Source: an uncultured Prevotellaceae bacterium
Lineage (GTDB): Bacteria > Bacteroidota > Bacteroidia > Bacteroidales > Bacteroidaceae
Length of the DNA: 10,031 nucleotides
Direction of reading: 5' to 3'
NCBI GenBank assembly: GCA_902775075.1
Contig: CACYKX010000110.1
Coordinates: forward strand, 1 to 10,031
Part shown: positions 1-8,947 of the stretch, piece by piece
Numbering within the stretch: the first letter of the stretch is position 1
Layout of the letters: every line of letters starts with the position of its first letter
Made by a program: the position numbers and the translations under genes
Notes under the pieces: generated by a model
Told to the model about the DNA's origin: nothing
Seen by the model: the letters and a program-made list of their open reading frames with translations, nothing else
Databases searched by the model: none

Positions 1-848
1 CTGGATGCAGCATGAATATTATGATGAAGGAAATGCCGGATCGTGTCTTCGATGTGGGTATTGCCGAAGGACATGCCGTAACTTTCTCTGGTGGAATGGC
101 AAAGGATGGTCTGCAGCCATTCTGTAACATATATAGTTCTTTCGCACAACGTGCTTTCGACAACATCATTCACGACCTTGCCATACTGAACCTCCCGGTC
201 GTATTGTGTCTCGACCGTGCCGGTCTTGTCGGTCCTGATGGTCCTACCCATCATGGAGCCTTCGATATGGCGGCACTTCGCCCGATACCGAACCTTACCA
301 TAGCGTCTCCTATGAACGAGCATGAGTTGCGACGACTGATGTACACCGCCCAATTACCAGATAAGGGTACCTTCGTGATCAGATATCCACGAGGCAGAGG
401 TACATTACAAGACTGGGAATGTCCACTTGAGGAAATCCAGGTGGGAACAGGAAGGAAACTGCGTGATGGAGATGATATTGCCATCTTGTCAATCGGTCCT
501 TGTGGTAACGATGTGAGCAAGGCTATCGATGAAATCACCAAGGAAGCTCAGTACAACAATTGCAAGCCTCGCTCCATAGCTCACTATGACATGCGTTTCC
601 TCAAACCTCTTGATGAAAACTTACTTCATGAAATAGGTAAGAAGTTCAAACGTATCGTGACCATAGAGGACGGCGTAAGGAGCGGAGGACTCGGAAGTGC
701 TGTACTTGAATGGATGGAAGACCATGGATACTATCCTGAAATCATCAGATTAGGATTACCAGATAAGTTTGTCGAACAAGGTACTGTCGATGAACTGAAA
801 AAGATTTGTGGTATCGACGTATCAGGTATTAAAAAAGCATTATTATGA
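1..848 (+). CDS. dxs: 1-deoxy-D-xylulose-5-phosphate synthase, C-terminal part (5' end outside window)
   Basis: Thiamine-diphosphate enzyme that condenses pyruvate with glyceraldehyde 3-phosphate to 1-deoxy-D-xylulose 5-phosphate, the first step of the MEP isoprenoid pathway and also a source for thiamine and pyridoxal synthesis; cytosolic. About 281 residues are visible, in frame from base 3, against roughly 630 for the whole family protein. The visible part covers the transketolase-type pyrimidine-binding domain and the C-terminal transketolase domain. Recognisable motifs are [16 protein letters not shown], whose Glu should be the one that activates the cofactor, then [31 protein letters not shown] and RYPRGRG; the arginines of the last two are expected to bind substrate phosphate. 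The stop codon overlaps the trkA start in an ATGA arrangement, which suggests translational coupling. Truncation at the left is due only to the window edge. Identification is secure. Confidence 0.97.
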   Translation, partial: GCSMNIMMKEMPDRVFDVGIAEGHAVTFSGGMAKDGLQPFCNIYSSFAQRAFDNIIHDLAILNLPVVLCLDRAGLVGPDGPTHHGAFDMAALRPIPNLTIASPMNEHELRRLMYTAQLPDKGTFVIRYPRGRGTLQDWECPLEEIQVGTGRKLRDGDDIAILSIGPCGNDVSKAIDEITKEAQYNNCKPRSIAHYDMRFLKPLDENLLHEIGKKFKRIVTIEDGVRSGGLGSAVLEWMEDHGYYPEIIRLGLPDKFVEQGTVDELKKICGIDVSGIKKALL

Positions 849-2185
849 AAATAATCATTTCCGGCGCTTTTGCCATCGGAACCTATCTCGCTAAATTACT
901 TTCACGTAATAACGAGGATATCACCTTGATTGACGAGAATACAGAACGTCTCTCCAAGATCAGTTCCGATTATGACCTACTCACCTATGAAGGTTATCCT
1001 GGAAGTGTTGCTACATTGAAGGGTGCCGGCATAGAGCATGCCGACTTATATATTTCCGTTACCCCCGACGAGGCTCTAAACTTAAATACTTGTATGATCG
1101 CAAAGGCCTTGGGGGCCAAGAAGACCGTTGCTAAAGTTGACAATCCGGAATATATCACGGAAGAGTCACAGGAGTTCTTCGAAGGACTTGGGGTAAGTTC
1201 GCTGATCTATCCGGAAATGCTTGCTGCCAAAGACATCAACAATGGACTAAAGATGTCATGGGTGCGCCAGAGATGGGATGTACACGAAGGAGCTCTCGTC
1301 ATGCTCGGTATCAAGGTGAGAGAAACTTGTGAGATTCTCAACCGACCACTAAAAGAGATCAGCGGTCCTGAGGATCCTTATCATATCGTGGCCATCAAGA
1401 GAGGTGACGAAACCATTATCCCGGGTGGTAACGATGAGGTTAAACTCTACGACCTCGTCTATTTTATGACCACCAAGAATTATATTCCATATATTCGCAA
1501 AATCGTAGGCAAGGAGCACTACGTGGATGTAAAGAATGTCATGATCATGGGTGGAGGTGCGACAGCCGTCCGCGCCATCAAGACGATGCCGGAATATATG
1601 GATACAAAGGTCATCGAGATCAACGAAAACCGGTGTGAGTTCCTCAATGAGAGACTCGATGATAATGTCCTTATCATTCATGGAGACGGACGCGACATCT
1701 CTCTACTCAAAGAAGAGGGTATTAGGAATACGCAGGCTTTCGTTGCACTAACAGGAAACGCAGAGACCAACATTTTGGCTTGTCTTACTGCCAAACGACT
1801 GGGAGTACGCAAGACCGTTGCAATGGTAGAGAACACAGACTATGTGAGTATGGCAGAAAGTCTCGACATTGGAACGATCATCAACAAGAAAGCCATTGCT
1901 GCCAGCCACATCTATCAGATGATGCTTGATGCCGACGTGATGAACGTAAGATTCCTGATGACCGCCAATGCTGATGTGGCAGAGTTTTGTCCTAAAGCTG
2001 GTTCTAAGGTCACTACCCGACCGGTAAAAGACCTCAAACTTCCACAAGGTGTAACGATCGGAGGACTTGTAAGAAACAATATAGGTATGCTGGTATCCGG
2101 AAATACACAGATCCAAGAAGGCGATTATGTCATGGTATTCTGCCATAACACAAATATGAAGACTATCGGTAAGTTCTTTAATTAA
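845..2185 (+). CDS. trkA: Trk system potassium uptake protein TrkA
   Basis: Peripheral cytoplasmic subunit that binds NAD(H) or nucleotides and gates the TrkH potassium channel-like transporter. The 446 residues hold the usual duplicated layout: RCK_N (about 1-125), RCK_C (about 140-220), a second RCK_N (about 230-350) and a second RCK_C (about 365-446). The first Rossmann strand and loop read [12 protein letters not shown], followed by the acidic ribose-binding residue in TLIDEN (D30). The second reads [10 protein letters not shown] (G236 and G238), followed by VIEINEN. In the first loop the middle glycine of GxGxxG is phenylalanine (F9), so nucleotide binding there may be altered; the second loop keeps GxG. 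The start is fixed by the ATGA overlap with dxs, and the stop codon is immediately followed by the trkH ATG, so the proteins are very likely co-produced. Length and architecture match the family. Confidence 0.96.
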   Translation: MKIIISGAFAIGTYLAKLLSRNNEDITLIDENTERLSKISSDYDLLTYEGYPGSVATLKGAGIEHADLYISVTPDEALNLNTCMIAKALGAKKTVAKVDNPEYITEESQEFFEGLGVSSLIYPEMLAAKDINNGLKMSWVRQRWDVHEGALVMLGIKVRETCEILNRPLKEISGPEDPYHIVAIKRGDETIIPGGNDEVKLYDLVYFMTTKNYIPYIRKIVGKEHYVDVKNVMIMGGGATAVRAIKTMPEYMDTKVIEINENRCEFLNERLDDNVLIIHGDGRDISLLKEEGIRNTQAFVALTGNAETNILACLTAKRLGVRKTVAMVENTDYVSMAESLDIGTIINKKAIAASHIYQMMLDADVMNVRFLMTANADVAEFCPKAGSKVTTRPVKDLKLPQGVTIGGLVRNNIGMLVSGNTQIQEGDYVMVFCHNTNMKTIGKFFN

Positions 2186-3643
2186 ATGATAAACTTCAAA
2201 CTGATATATAAGATTATAGCTCACTTGCTATTTGTAGAAACTGCAATGATGCTATGGTGTCTGCTCATATCCTTTTTCTATAGAGAGGATGACACCTTTG
2301 CATTTATGATTTCTATCATCATCACAACATTATCAGCTTCTATTCTGAAGATTTTCAGTAGAGATGCCGAGAACAATTTGTATAGACGTGATGCTTATCT
2401 GGCAGTAACGCTGGCATGGATCATCTTTTGTATTTTCGGTTCTCTTCCATTCCTTATCAGTGGCTATCTCACCCACTTTACCGATGCCTTCTTTGAGGCG
2501 ATGTCGGGATTCACGACAACGGGAGCCACTGTCATTGATGATGTAGAAAGCCTCCCTCATGGCATACTCCTCTGGCGTTCATTGACCCAATGGGTCGGAG
2601 GTTTGGGTATTGTCTTCTTCACGATAGCCCTTCTTCCATCCTTAGTAGGTGGTAGTGTCAAGGTGTTCGCTGCCGAGGCTACGGGCCCGATAAAGACCAA
2701 ACTACACCCGAAACTCTCTACAAGTGCCAAATGGATTTGGGTGATCTATATCGTCCTCACCCTAACCTGCATCGGCTCCTATTATTTGGGAGGAATGAGC
2801 ATTTTCGATAGCATCAACTATGCCATGGCGACGACAGCGACAGGAGGTTTCACGACCCACAACAGCAGTACAGAGTTCTTTAATTCTCCTCAACTGGAGT
2901 ATACGTGTACGTTCTTCACTTTTCTCTCCGGAATCAACTTCACTTTATTGTATCTGGCCCTACTCAAAGGAAAGGTAAAATCTCTATTCAAGAATTCAGA
3001 ATTCAAATTCTACCTTTTCATGATATTAGGATGTAGTGCCTTCATCATGTTCGAACTGATATGGCGCAATCATTACGACATAGAGCATGCCTTCCGTAGC
3101 AGTATCTTCCAAGTTGTCACCTTCATCACCACAACCGGTATGTTCAGTGACAATGCAGCCTTATGGCCACATGTCACATGGGTAGTGTTGGCAGTATGTA
3201 TGTTCTTCGGTGCCTGCTCAGGAAGCACGAGTGGAGGTATCAAATGTATTCGTGGTGTCATGATTCTCCGTATCATCCGCAATGAATTCCGACAGATCTT
3301 GCACCCGAATGCTGTTCTGCCCTTAAAGGTTGACGGAACCAACGTACCTAATCAGAAAAGAGTAACCCTACTGGCTTTCATTGCAGTATACCTCATACTA
3401 GCTCTAGTAATCTCGTTCACGATGATTGCCATAGGAATAGACAACACCAATGCCATTACGATTACACTGAGTTGTCTGGGAAATGTTGGTCCTACCTTAG
3501 GTATTGAAATCGGTCCTACCATGTCATGGTCATCACTTCCGATGCTCTGTAAATGGTTGTGCGCCATGATGATGCTGATCGGACGTCTTGAGATCTTCAC
3601 CGTATTGGTAATCTTTACACCAACATTCTGGAAAGAAAACTAA
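2186..3643 (+). CDS. trkH: Trk system potassium uptake protein TrkH
   Basis: Integral inner-membrane potassium-translocating subunit of the Trk/Ktr superfamily, working with the TrkA ring encoded just upstream. The 485 residues, normal for the family, contain many hydrophobic segments arranged as four repeated membrane-pore-membrane units. The four pore-loop segments are visible with their filter glycines: SGFTTTGA (G113), ATTATGGFTT (G220), TFITTTGM (G318) and LSCLGNVGP (G432). The segment GACSGSTSGGIKCIR matches the conserved intracellular-gate region seen in TrkH proteins, and the C terminus GRLEIFTVLVIFTP is also typical. ATG follows the trkA TAA with no spacer, indicating coupled translation. 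The gene ends only 4 bp before the stop codon of the opposite-strand DUF4435 gene, and no U-tract terminator separates them, so trkH transcripts may run into its antisense. Confidence 0.96.
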   Translation: MINFKLIYKIIAHLLFVETAMMLWCLLISFFYREDDTFAFMISIIITTLSASILKIFSRDAENNLYRRDAYLAVTLAWIIFCIFGSLPFLISGYLTHFTDAFFEAMSGFTTTGATVIDDVESLPHGILLWRSLTQWVGGLGIVFFTIALLPSLVGGSVKVFAAEATGPIKTKLHPKLSTSAKWIWVIYIVLTLTCIGSYYLGGMSIFDSINYAMATTATGGFTTHNSSTEFFNSPQLEYTCTFFTFLSGINFTLLYLALLKGKVKSLFKNSEFKFYLFMILGCSAFIMFELIWRNHYDIEHAFRSSIFQVVTFITTTGMFSDNAALWPHVTWVVLAVCMFFGACSGSTSGGIKCIRGVMILRIIRNEFRQILHPNAVLPLKVDGTNVPNQKRVTLLAFIAVYLILALVISFTMIAIGIDNTNAITITLSCLGNVGPTLGIEIGPTMSWSSLPMLCKWLCAMMMLIGRLEIFTVLVIFTPTFWKEN

Positions 3644-3647
3644 GCCC

Positions 3648-4658
3648 TTATCGTGCGGCATCCATAGCACGGAGATAATTCCCAATATCAGATAATATAT
3701 GTTGATATTGGGAAGAATTCTGATAGTAGGTATTCTTCTTCAGCATCGACCTCACCGGTTCTATACTATTCTCGTAACAAGTGTATTCCGTCTGGCACTG
3801 TGCCGCATGGATACTCATACGCCTGATCTCACTGGTTCGCTCCTGTTGCAGGATATCACAGACCTTGCGAACCATCGGGGCCACGAGTTTATTAAACAGA
3901 TGATGTCCCTGTATATATAAATAGGTATTCTCCGGGACGACCCCTAAAGAAGCAAGTCGCTTACTCAACTTATCTTTTTCCTCATCCGTAAACTCCTTAT
4001 ATTTATGTGACAACCGTCTGCAGGCACTCTGCACCTTATCATTCAACCGTCCCAAACTTTCTTCCTTCCTACGAATACTGAAACTACTCGTATGGATGAT
4101 ATTGTTGAAGTCTGACTGGGTAAACTGATTGAAATAAGAAGACCCCGCCATCCAGATATTCCAAAGGAATAAAGGATAGATGATACGCGAAAAACTTTCC
4201 AAATAGTCTTCAAAGTCGAATATATGATGATCATTCAGCGTTATCATCACACAAGCATCATGCAATCCCGGAGCATAACATTGATAATTCTCAATGGCAT
4301 ACACATAAGTATGGAAAATATACGGTGTATTAAGCATCATCTGCGAGTTTGCCGTCTGCCCCTGAAGCAGATAGTCATAGTCAGCATCCACACAGGCAAT
4401 CATATGGTCGCCCAATCCCCTCAACATATTCGATATGGCAGCCTTCTTACCACGATCCAGGAAACGATCCTTCGTAGGAAGCATGATCTCAAAATACCGT
4501 GTATCATCCTCGAAACGGGAAAGAATCTGACGCCAGAAATACACATCATCATAACTTTCCACATAAGCGATGATCTTCGTACGAGCCTTCTCCGAAGTGA
4601 GACTATTGGCCGCCCTGATATATTGACTTGTTATGTTTTCCGTTAAGCGTTTTGGCAT
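3648..4658 (-). CDS. DUF4435 domain protein, TOPRIM nuclease-like partner of the upstream ATPase
   Basis: 336-residue soluble protein with no signal peptide and no convincing membrane segments. It resembles DUF4435 proteins, which carry a TOPRIM-like fold; AriB of the PARIS anti-phage system belongs to this group. Seen directly: VESYDDVYFWRQIL (E34, D37, D38) near the N terminus, a lysine-rich GKKAA stretch (K71, K72), the acidic triad CVDADYDY (D91, D93, D95) after a hydrophobic strand, and YAIENYQCY (E123, N124). A Glu followed by a DxD set is the expected metal-binding arrangement of TOPRIM nucleases, so catalysis is plausible but inferred. The C-terminal 200 residues are mostly helical and unrecognised. 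It lies 22 bp downstream of the AAA ATPase on the same strand and is probably its operon partner. ATG at 4658 follows that short gap; no clear Shine-Dalgarno site is seen, as is common in this phylum. The role could be defence or housekeeping DNA/RNA processing. Confidence 0.8.
   Translation of the reverse strand: MPKRLTENITSQYIRAANSLTSEKARTKIIAYVESYDDVYFWRQILSRFEDDTRYFEIMLPTKDRFLDRGKKAAISNMLRGLGDHMIACVDADYDYLLQGQTANSQMMLNTPYIFHTYVYAIENYQCYAPGLHDACVMITLNDHHIFDFEDYLESFSRIIYPLFLWNIWMAGSSYFNQFTQSDFNNIIHTSSFSIRRKEESLGRLNDKVQSACRRLSHKYKEFTDEEKDKLSKRLASLGVVPENTYLYIQGHHLFNKLVAPMVRKVCDILQQERTSEIRRMSIHAAQCQTEYTCYENSIEPVRSMLKKNTYYQNSSQYQHILSDIGNYLRAMDAAR
3679..3714. repeat. Perfect 12-bp inverted repeat inside the 3' end of the DUF4435 gene
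   Basis: Arms TTCCCAATATCA (3679-3690) and TGATATTGGGAA (3703-3714) are exact reverse complements around a 12-base loop. The element lies within the last codons of the DUF4435 gene and 35 bases past the trkH stop codon, so both converging transcripts would carry the hairpin near their 3' ends. Neither strand has a U-run after it, so a classic intrinsic terminator is unlikely. An mRNA-stabilising or convergent-transcription hairpin is possible. Confidence 0.75.
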
Positions 4659-4680
4659 AGACTATGAATTATAAGGTATC

Positions 4681-5496
4681 TTAATCCAAGGTGATATCTG
4701 TTACTTCGGTCACGTGATCGGCCCAACCATTCATCACAATAGCAGGACTATGAGTCGTCATGATCAACTGCAACTGAGGGTTCAACTGCATCACTAGATC
4801 AATCAGTTGCTTTTGCCATTCAAAATGCAAGCTCACCTCCGGTTCATCCATAAAGAGAACATAAGGTTGATTATCCTCCACAAGAACCGTCAGCAAGATG
4901 CACAAGATCTGTTTTTCTCCACTCGACAACTGATAAGGTACAAGGGTTTCACCGATCTGAGAGAACTGAATTTCGTTCGCAGTACGGATGATCTTCTTCC
5001 CCGTATCTTGGAACAAAGAATCGATAATATCCTGGAACAGTCTCTTAGGATTACTCAAGGCCTGTGCCCTTTCGGCAGCATCAGGAGTGCCACTCTGCAG
5101 GACATCAATGATACGGTTACCGATATTTACCTGATAATCCAGATATTTGCGCTGCAACTGAAAAAGTTGCCAGTCTAGTTCCGTAGCCAAAGTCAAATCA
5201 AACTTCGATATCGTGTCACTATTCATCAGTGGACGGTCGAAAGAACGAATCACGTCATACCTGATCCATTTCGCCTCCTCCGGTGACACCCTCAGATGTA
5301 CCCCCTTAAGCATATGACTAGGAAACTCGCCACCATCCTTCAGACCCTTTATCACCTTGTTGAGGATGGTAGATTTACCGACACCATTCACACCACTAAG
5401 AATGTTAACCCTACGATCAAGATTCCATAGGATATGCTTGGTACCACTCCATAGGGAGTCGATTTCTATCTGCTTAATATAATCTGCGTACTTCAT
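4681..5496 (-). CDS. Compact ABC-type AAA ATPase (AAA_15/AAA_21-like)
   Basis: 271-residue cytosolic ATPase of the SMC/ABC-like group found in OLD, Gabija and PARIS proteins. All nucleotide-site motifs are present in order: Walker A GVNGVGKST (residues 35-43), ABC signature-like QLSSGEKQ (189-196), Walker B YVLFMDEPEVSLH (212-224, with E218 as the likely catalytic base and SLH as the D-loop), and the switch histidine in MTTHSPAIV (H249). The insert between Walker A and the signature is short and helical (about residues 100-170), and the chain stops soon after the switch histidine. It therefore has no TOPRIM domain of its own; the DUF4435 gene 22 bp downstream could supply that function. It is not a transporter subunit, as no membrane partner is nearby. 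ATG at 5496 is preceded by a -7 promoter element about 20 bases upstream. The ATPase call is secure; a defence role is inference. Confidence 0.85.
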   Translation of the reverse strand: MKYADYIKQIEIDSLWSGTKHILWNLDRRVNILSGVNGVGKSTILNKVIKGLKDGGEFPSHMLKGVHLRVSPEEAKWIRYDVIRSFDRPLMNSDTISKFDLTLATELDWQLFQLQRKYLDYQVNIGNRIIDVLQSGTPDAAERAQALSNPKRLFQDIIDSLFQDTGKKIIRTANEIQFSQIGETLVPYQLSSGEKQILCILLTVLVEDNQPYVLFMDEPEVSLHFEWQKQLIDLVMQLNPQLQLIMTTHSPAIVMNGWADHVTEVTDITLD

Positions 5497-5517
5497 AGAC
5501 TTATCAATTCTTTACTG

Positions 5518-5525
5518 CAAATATA
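5518..5525 (-). promoter_or_regulatory. Bacteroidota -7 promoter element for the ATPase/DUF4435 operon
   Basis: On the - strand the bases read TATATTTG, matching the TAnnTTTG consensus of the Bacteroidota primary sigma factor, about 20 bases before the ATPase start codon. The leader would be very short. A TTTG at 5548-5551 (- strand) could be the -33 box, but the 22-bp spacing is longer than ideal. Confidence 0.5.
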
Positions 5526-5567
5526 AACAATTATAGAACAAGTCTAACAAATGATGGCTTTTTTTAT

Positions 5568-5575
5568 TAATTTTG
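5568..5575 (+). promoter_or_regulatory. Bacteroidota -7 promoter element for the EamA transporter gene
   Basis: TAATTTTG matches TAnnTTTG and lies 27 bases before the start codon of the transporter gene, within the 106-bp divergent spacer. No TTTG box is seen at the expected -33 distance, so the call rests on the -7 element and its position. Confidence 0.45.
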
Positions 5576-5602
5576 CAGACAATTAAACAAATCAGGTAAA
5601 GG

Positions 5603-6532
5603 ATGGCAAAGAATATTCCACTTCAGGCTCATGCGAGTATGTTTGCAGCCGAAGTTTTCTGGGGACTGATGGCCCCCATCGGAAAAGATGCGATGACTCA
5701 TGGTATAGACGGACTCCAAATGGTTTCTTTCCGAGTGTTGGGAGGAGCTATCTTGTTTTGGATTACCTCACTATTCGTGAAGAAGGAGACTGTACCGATG
5801 AAAGACAAATTCTTGTTTGCTTTGGCCGGAATACTAGGACTCGTATGCAACCAATGTCTGTATACCATCGGACTAAGCATCACCTCGCCCGTCAACTCTA
5901 GCATTTGTACTACGTCGATGCCGATCTTCGCTATGCTCTTATCTTTCATCATCCTGAAAGAACCTATCACCCTGAAGAAGGCTCTCGGCGTATTCATCGG
6001 TTGTTGTGGTGCCATCATACTGATTCTCACCAGTATGGCGGCCATAAACTCCAAGGTAGGTGACATCCGCGGAGACATCATGTGCTTAGGTGCCCAACTG
6101 TCTTTCGCCTTATACCTTTCACTTTTCAATAGCCTCATCAAGAAATACTCTGTATTCACGGTAAACAAATGGATGTTCCTATGGGCTACCCTACTGATCT
6201 GGCCGTTCACCTCCTCGCATATCATAGATATAGAATGGACGGCAGTGCCTTCATCCACATGGTGGGAAGTCGGATATGTTGTCATCTTCGGCACCTACGT
6301 AAGCTATATCCTAACCATGATCGGACAGCATACGCTCCGTCCAACAGTCGTCAGCATATACAACTACGTACAACCTATCGTTTCGGTAACCGTCAGCATC
6401 ATCACGGGCATCGCCGTATTCACATGGGAGCAAGGAATCGCCGTAATACTCGTATTCTCAGGCGTTTGGCTCGTCATCAAGAGCAAAAGTAAGCGCGACA
6501 TCACAGAAGCCCAAAATCACGATATACCATAA
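5603..6532 (+). CDS. EamA/DMT-family membrane transporter
   Basis: 309-residue inner-membrane protein of the drug/metabolite transporter superfamily, with two tandem EamA units (about 8-142 and 158-292) that give ten predicted hydrophobic helices. Family hallmarks seen: AAEVFWGLMAPIGKDA in the first helix, the loop ending the first unit in FIILKEPITLKKALGVFIGCCGAIIL, and the matching end of the second, YNYVQPIVSVTVSIITG followed by FTWEQGIAVILVFSGVWLV. Such proteins export or import small metabolites such as amino acids or nucleotides; the substrate cannot be read from sequence. The ATG is preceded directly by AAAGG. It is divergent from the ATPase gene, and a separate promoter lies before metY, so it appears to be a single-gene unit. 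The C terminus is a short charged cytosolic tail. Confidence 0.9.
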   Translation: MAKNIPLQAHASMFAAEVFWGLMAPIGKDAMTHGIDGLQMVSFRVLGGAILFWITSLFVKKETVPMKDKFLFALAGILGLVCNQCLYTIGLSITSPVNSSICTTSMPIFAMLLSFIILKEPITLKKALGVFIGCCGAIILILTSMAAINSKVGDIRGDIMCLGAQLSFALYLSLFNSLIKKYSVFTVNKWMFLWATLLIWPFTSSHIIDIEWTAVPSSTWWEVGYVVIFGTYVSYILTMIGQHTLRPTVVSIYNYVQPIVSVTVSIITGIAVFTWEQGIAVILVFSGVWLVIKSKSKRDITEAQNHDIP

Positions 6533-6563
6533 TCGTGGTAGACAGAATGCCACTATCATGCTA

Positions 6564-6594
6564 TTTCCGGACTCACGAAATCGTCGTACCTTTG
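6564..6594 (+). promoter_or_regulatory. Promoter for the metY-cysK operon
   Basis: The -7 element TACCTTTG (6587-6594) fits TAnnTTTG exactly. A TTTC at 6564-6567, one base from the TTTG -33 consensus, sits at 19-bp spacing. Transcription should begin near 6598, giving a leader of about 50 bases, too short for a standard SAM riboswitch. Confidence 0.65.
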
Positions 6595-6636
6595 CAAATG
6601 TAAACAAGGTAATAACAGAAATAATTTATAAGAGAG

Positions 6637-6642
6637 AAAGGA
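6637..6642 (+). promoter_or_regulatory. Shine-Dalgarno site of metY
   Basis: AAAGGA lies 7 bases before the ATG at 6650 and supports that start. It is one of the few clear ribosome-binding sites in the window. Confidence 0.55.
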
Positions 6643-6649
6643 AACGATT

Positions 6650-7945
6650 ATGAGTAATGAAAAGAAACTTCACTTTGAGACGTTACAACTACATGTAGGT
6701 CAGGAACAAGCTGACCCAACTACCGATGCCAGAGCAGTACCAATCTATCAGACTACATCGTACGTTTTCCATAACTCACAACATGCAGCCGACCGCTTTG
6801 GTCTGCGCGATGCCGGAAATATCTACGGTCGACTGACAAACTCTACACAGGGTGTCTTCGAGGATCGCGTCGCAGCCTTGGAAGGTGGTGTTGCCGGATT
6901 AGCAGTAGCTAGTGGAGCTGCTGCCGTTACTTATGCACTCGAGAATATCGTATTGGCAGGCAACCATATCGTAGCAGCAAAGAATATCTATGGTGGTTCT
7001 ACCAACCTCATCGAGCACACACTCGCCAATCAAGGTGTCAGTCACACCTTCGTAGAGTATGATGACTTTGATGCCATCGAGGCTGCTATCAAACCGGAAA
7101 CTCGTGCACTATACGCAGAGACCTTCGGAAATCCAAACTCTGATGTCACCGATATCGATAAATGGGCTGAAATTGCTCACCGTCACAACCTGCCTTTAAT
7201 CATCGACAATACGTTTGGAACACCTTATCTTATCAGACCTATCGAGCACGGTGCCGACATCGTAATACATTCCGCTACCAAGTTCATTGGTGGTCACGGA
7301 AGTAGTTTGGGTGGTGTCATCATAGACGGTGGAACCTTCGACTGGAAGGCTAATGCCGACAAGTTCCCTACCCTCGGTAAACCAGAACCATCTTATCATG
7401 GTGCCATCTTTGCAGACGTAGCAGGCAAGGCAGCTTTTGTTACTCGTATTCGTGCCGTCATCCTTCGCGACACCGGTGCCACCCTCAGTCCTTTCAACGC
7501 TTGGATATTATTACAAGGTCTTGAGACCCTCAGCTTGCGTGTAGAGCGCCATGTGGAGAATGCCCTCAAGGTGGTAGATTATCTGGCCAAGCACCCAAAG
7601 GTCGTCAGAGTGAACCATCCATCATTACCGACACATCCAGACCACGAACTATACAAGAAACTATACCCTAAAGGTGCCGGCAGCATCTTTACCTTCGACA
7701 TCAAGGGTGGCGAAAAAGAGGCATGGGCCTTCATCGACCATCTGAGAATATTCTCACTCCTTGCCAATGTTGCTGATGTGAAATCATTAGTGATACATCC
7801 AGCCACGACGACCCACTCCCAGCTAAGTCCGGAGGAACTGGAGGAACAACATCTATATCCTTCAACGATCCGTCTCAGCATAGGAACAGAGAATATCGAT
7901 GACCTGATAGATGCGCTCGACGAAGCATTTGAATACGTAAAATAA
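6650..7945 (+). CDS. metY: O-acetylhomoserine sulfhydrylase (O-acetylhomoserine aminocarboxypropyltransferase)
   Basis: Cytosolic pyridoxal-phosphate enzyme of the Cys/Met metabolism family that converts O-acetylhomoserine plus sulfide to homocysteine and acetate, the direct-sulfhydrylation route to methionine. The 431 residues are the usual length for this subgroup, longer than the roughly 380-400 of cystathionine synthases and lyases. Seen: [25 protein letters not shown] at the N terminus (shown only as landmark), [10 protein letters not shown] with the cofactor-phosphate Tyr/Arg, [10 protein letters not shown], the aspartate in [12 protein letters not shown], and the Schiff-base lysine in [12 protein letters not shown] (K211). 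The insert containing [13 protein letters not shown] after the lysine is typical of O-acetylhomoserine sulfhydrylases. The C terminus has [14 protein letters not shown] and [13 protein letters not shown]. It is followed 38 bp later by cysK, so both sulfide-using enzymes are probably expressed together. Confidence 0.94.
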   Translation: MSNEKKLHFETLQLHVGQEQADPTTDARAVPIYQTTSYVFHNSQHAADRFGLRDAGNIYGRLTNSTQGVFEDRVAALEGGVAGLAVASGAAAVTYALENIVLAGNHIVAAKNIYGGSTNLIEHTLANQGVSHTFVEYDDFDAIEAAIKPETRALYAETFGNPNSDVTDIDKWAEIAHRHNLPLIIDNTFGTPYLIRPIEHGADIVIHSATKFIGGHGSSLGGVIIDGGTFDWKANADKFPTLGKPEPSYHGAIFADVAGKAAFVTRIRAVILRDTGATLSPFNAWILLQGLETLSLRVERHVENALKVVDYLAKHPKVVRVNHPSLPTHPDHELYKKLYPKGAGSIFTFDIKGGEKEAWAFIDHLRIFSLLANVADVKSLVIHPATTTHSQLSPEELEEQHLYPSTIRLSIGTENIDDLIDALDEAFEYVK

Positions 7946-7983
7946 AATATATCAGAATTAATCGATTTATAAAACATAAAGCT

Positions 7984-8931
7984 ATGGCAAAGATTTATAA
8001 AAAAGTTACCGACCTGATTGGTAACACTCCACTTGTGGAACTTAACAAATACTCAGCCTCAAAAGGTCTGAAAACACCAGTTATCGCTAAAATTGAATTC
8101 TTCAATCCTGGTGGCAGTGTAAAGGACCGAATCGGTCTCGCCATGATCGAAGATGCTGAAAAGAAAGGTCTTCTAAAACCAGGTGCTACCATCATCGAGC
8201 CAACAAGTGGTAATACTGGTGTCGGGTTGGCACTGGTATCAGCCGTGAAAGGATACAAACTAATTCTCACAATGCCGGAAACCATGAGTGTAGAGCGTAG
8301 AAACCTACTCAAGGCGTATGGTGCTAAAATTAAATTAACAAGCGGCAAGGACGGTATGCCTGGTGCTATCAAAGCCGCTAACGAACTTAAGGACTCTATT
8401 CCCGGAAGTGTGATTCTGGGACAGTTCGACAATCCTGCCAATCCTCAGAAACATTATGAGACCACTGGTCCTGAGATCTGGAAAGACACCGATGGAGACA
8501 TCGACATCTTCGTAGCTGGTGTAGGTACTGGAGGAACCATCTCTGGTATCGGAAGATATCTCAAGGAGAAGAATCCGAATATCAAGGTCATCGCAGTAGA
8601 GCCGGCGACATCTCCTGTTCTCAACGGTGGTAAGAGTGGTCCTCATAAGATTCAGGGTATTGGTGCAGGATTTATTCCTAAGACATATAATGCTGACTAT
8701 ATAGACGAGGTCGTTGACATTGCCAACGATGATGCCATCCTCGCAGGTCGCCAACTGGCACAGCAAGAGGGACTTCTTGTAGGTATTTCTTCAGGAGCAG
8801 CAGCATTTGCCGCTACCGAGATTGCCAAACGACCAGAGAACGAAGGCAAGAAAATAGTAGCACTATTACCAGATACAGGAGAGAGGTATTTATCAACGGT
8901 ACTCTATGCTTTTGAAGAGTATCCTCTTTAA
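7984..8931 (+). CDS. cysK: Cysteine synthase (O-acetylserine sulfhydrylase)
   Basis: Cytosolic pyridoxal-phosphate fold-type II enzyme that makes L-cysteine from O-acetylserine and sulfide. The 315 residues match the CysK length. Motifs: IGNTPLVEL at the N terminus, PGGSVKDR with Schiff-base lysine K47, the substrate loop EPTSGNTG (T74-G79), the cofactor-phosphate loop GTGGTISG (181-188), and GISSGAAA (267-274), whose S270 should hold the pyridine nitrogen. [18 protein letters not shown] is also typical. CysM cannot be fully excluded, but length and loop favour CysK. It lies 38 bp after metY with no TAnnTTTG element between them, supporting a shared transcript. A strong hairpin follows 22 bp after the stop codon. 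The C terminus ends in [11 protein letters not shown], as in most members. Confidence 0.95.
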   Translation: MAKIYKKVTDLIGNTPLVELNKYSASKGLKTPVIAKIEFFNPGGSVKDRIGLAMIEDAEKKGLLKPGATIIEPTSGNTGVGLALVSAVKGYKLILTMPETMSVERRNLLKAYGAKIKLTSGKDGMPGAIKAANELKDSIPGSVILGQFDNPANPQKHYETTGPEIWKDTDGDIDIFVAGVGTGGTISGIGRYLKEKNPNIKVIAVEPATSPVLNGGKSGPHKIQGIGAGFIPKTYNADYIDEVVDIANDDAILAGRQLAQQEGLLVGISSGAAAFAATEIAKRPENEGKKIVALLPDTGERYLSTVLYAFEEYPL

Positions 8932-8947
8932 TAAGTCAAAGGGTATC

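Noticed and set aside
1748..2224. 158-codon open frame on the - strand across the end of trkA
   Set aside because: It is fully antisense to a clear trkA reading frame, and its translation shows no recognisable motif or domain. It is a chance opening.
5698..6294. 198-codon open frame on the - strand inside the EamA transporter gene
   Set aside because: It is antisense to a well-supported membrane protein; the long opening follows from the codon use of the transporter, and no family features are visible.
6533..6649. SAM or other riboswitch before metY
   Set aside because: The predicted leader is only about 50 bases and A-rich, and I see no multi-helix structure. The CACGAT/ATCGTG hairpin at 6518-6537 overlaps the transporter stop, has 6 pairs and no T-run.
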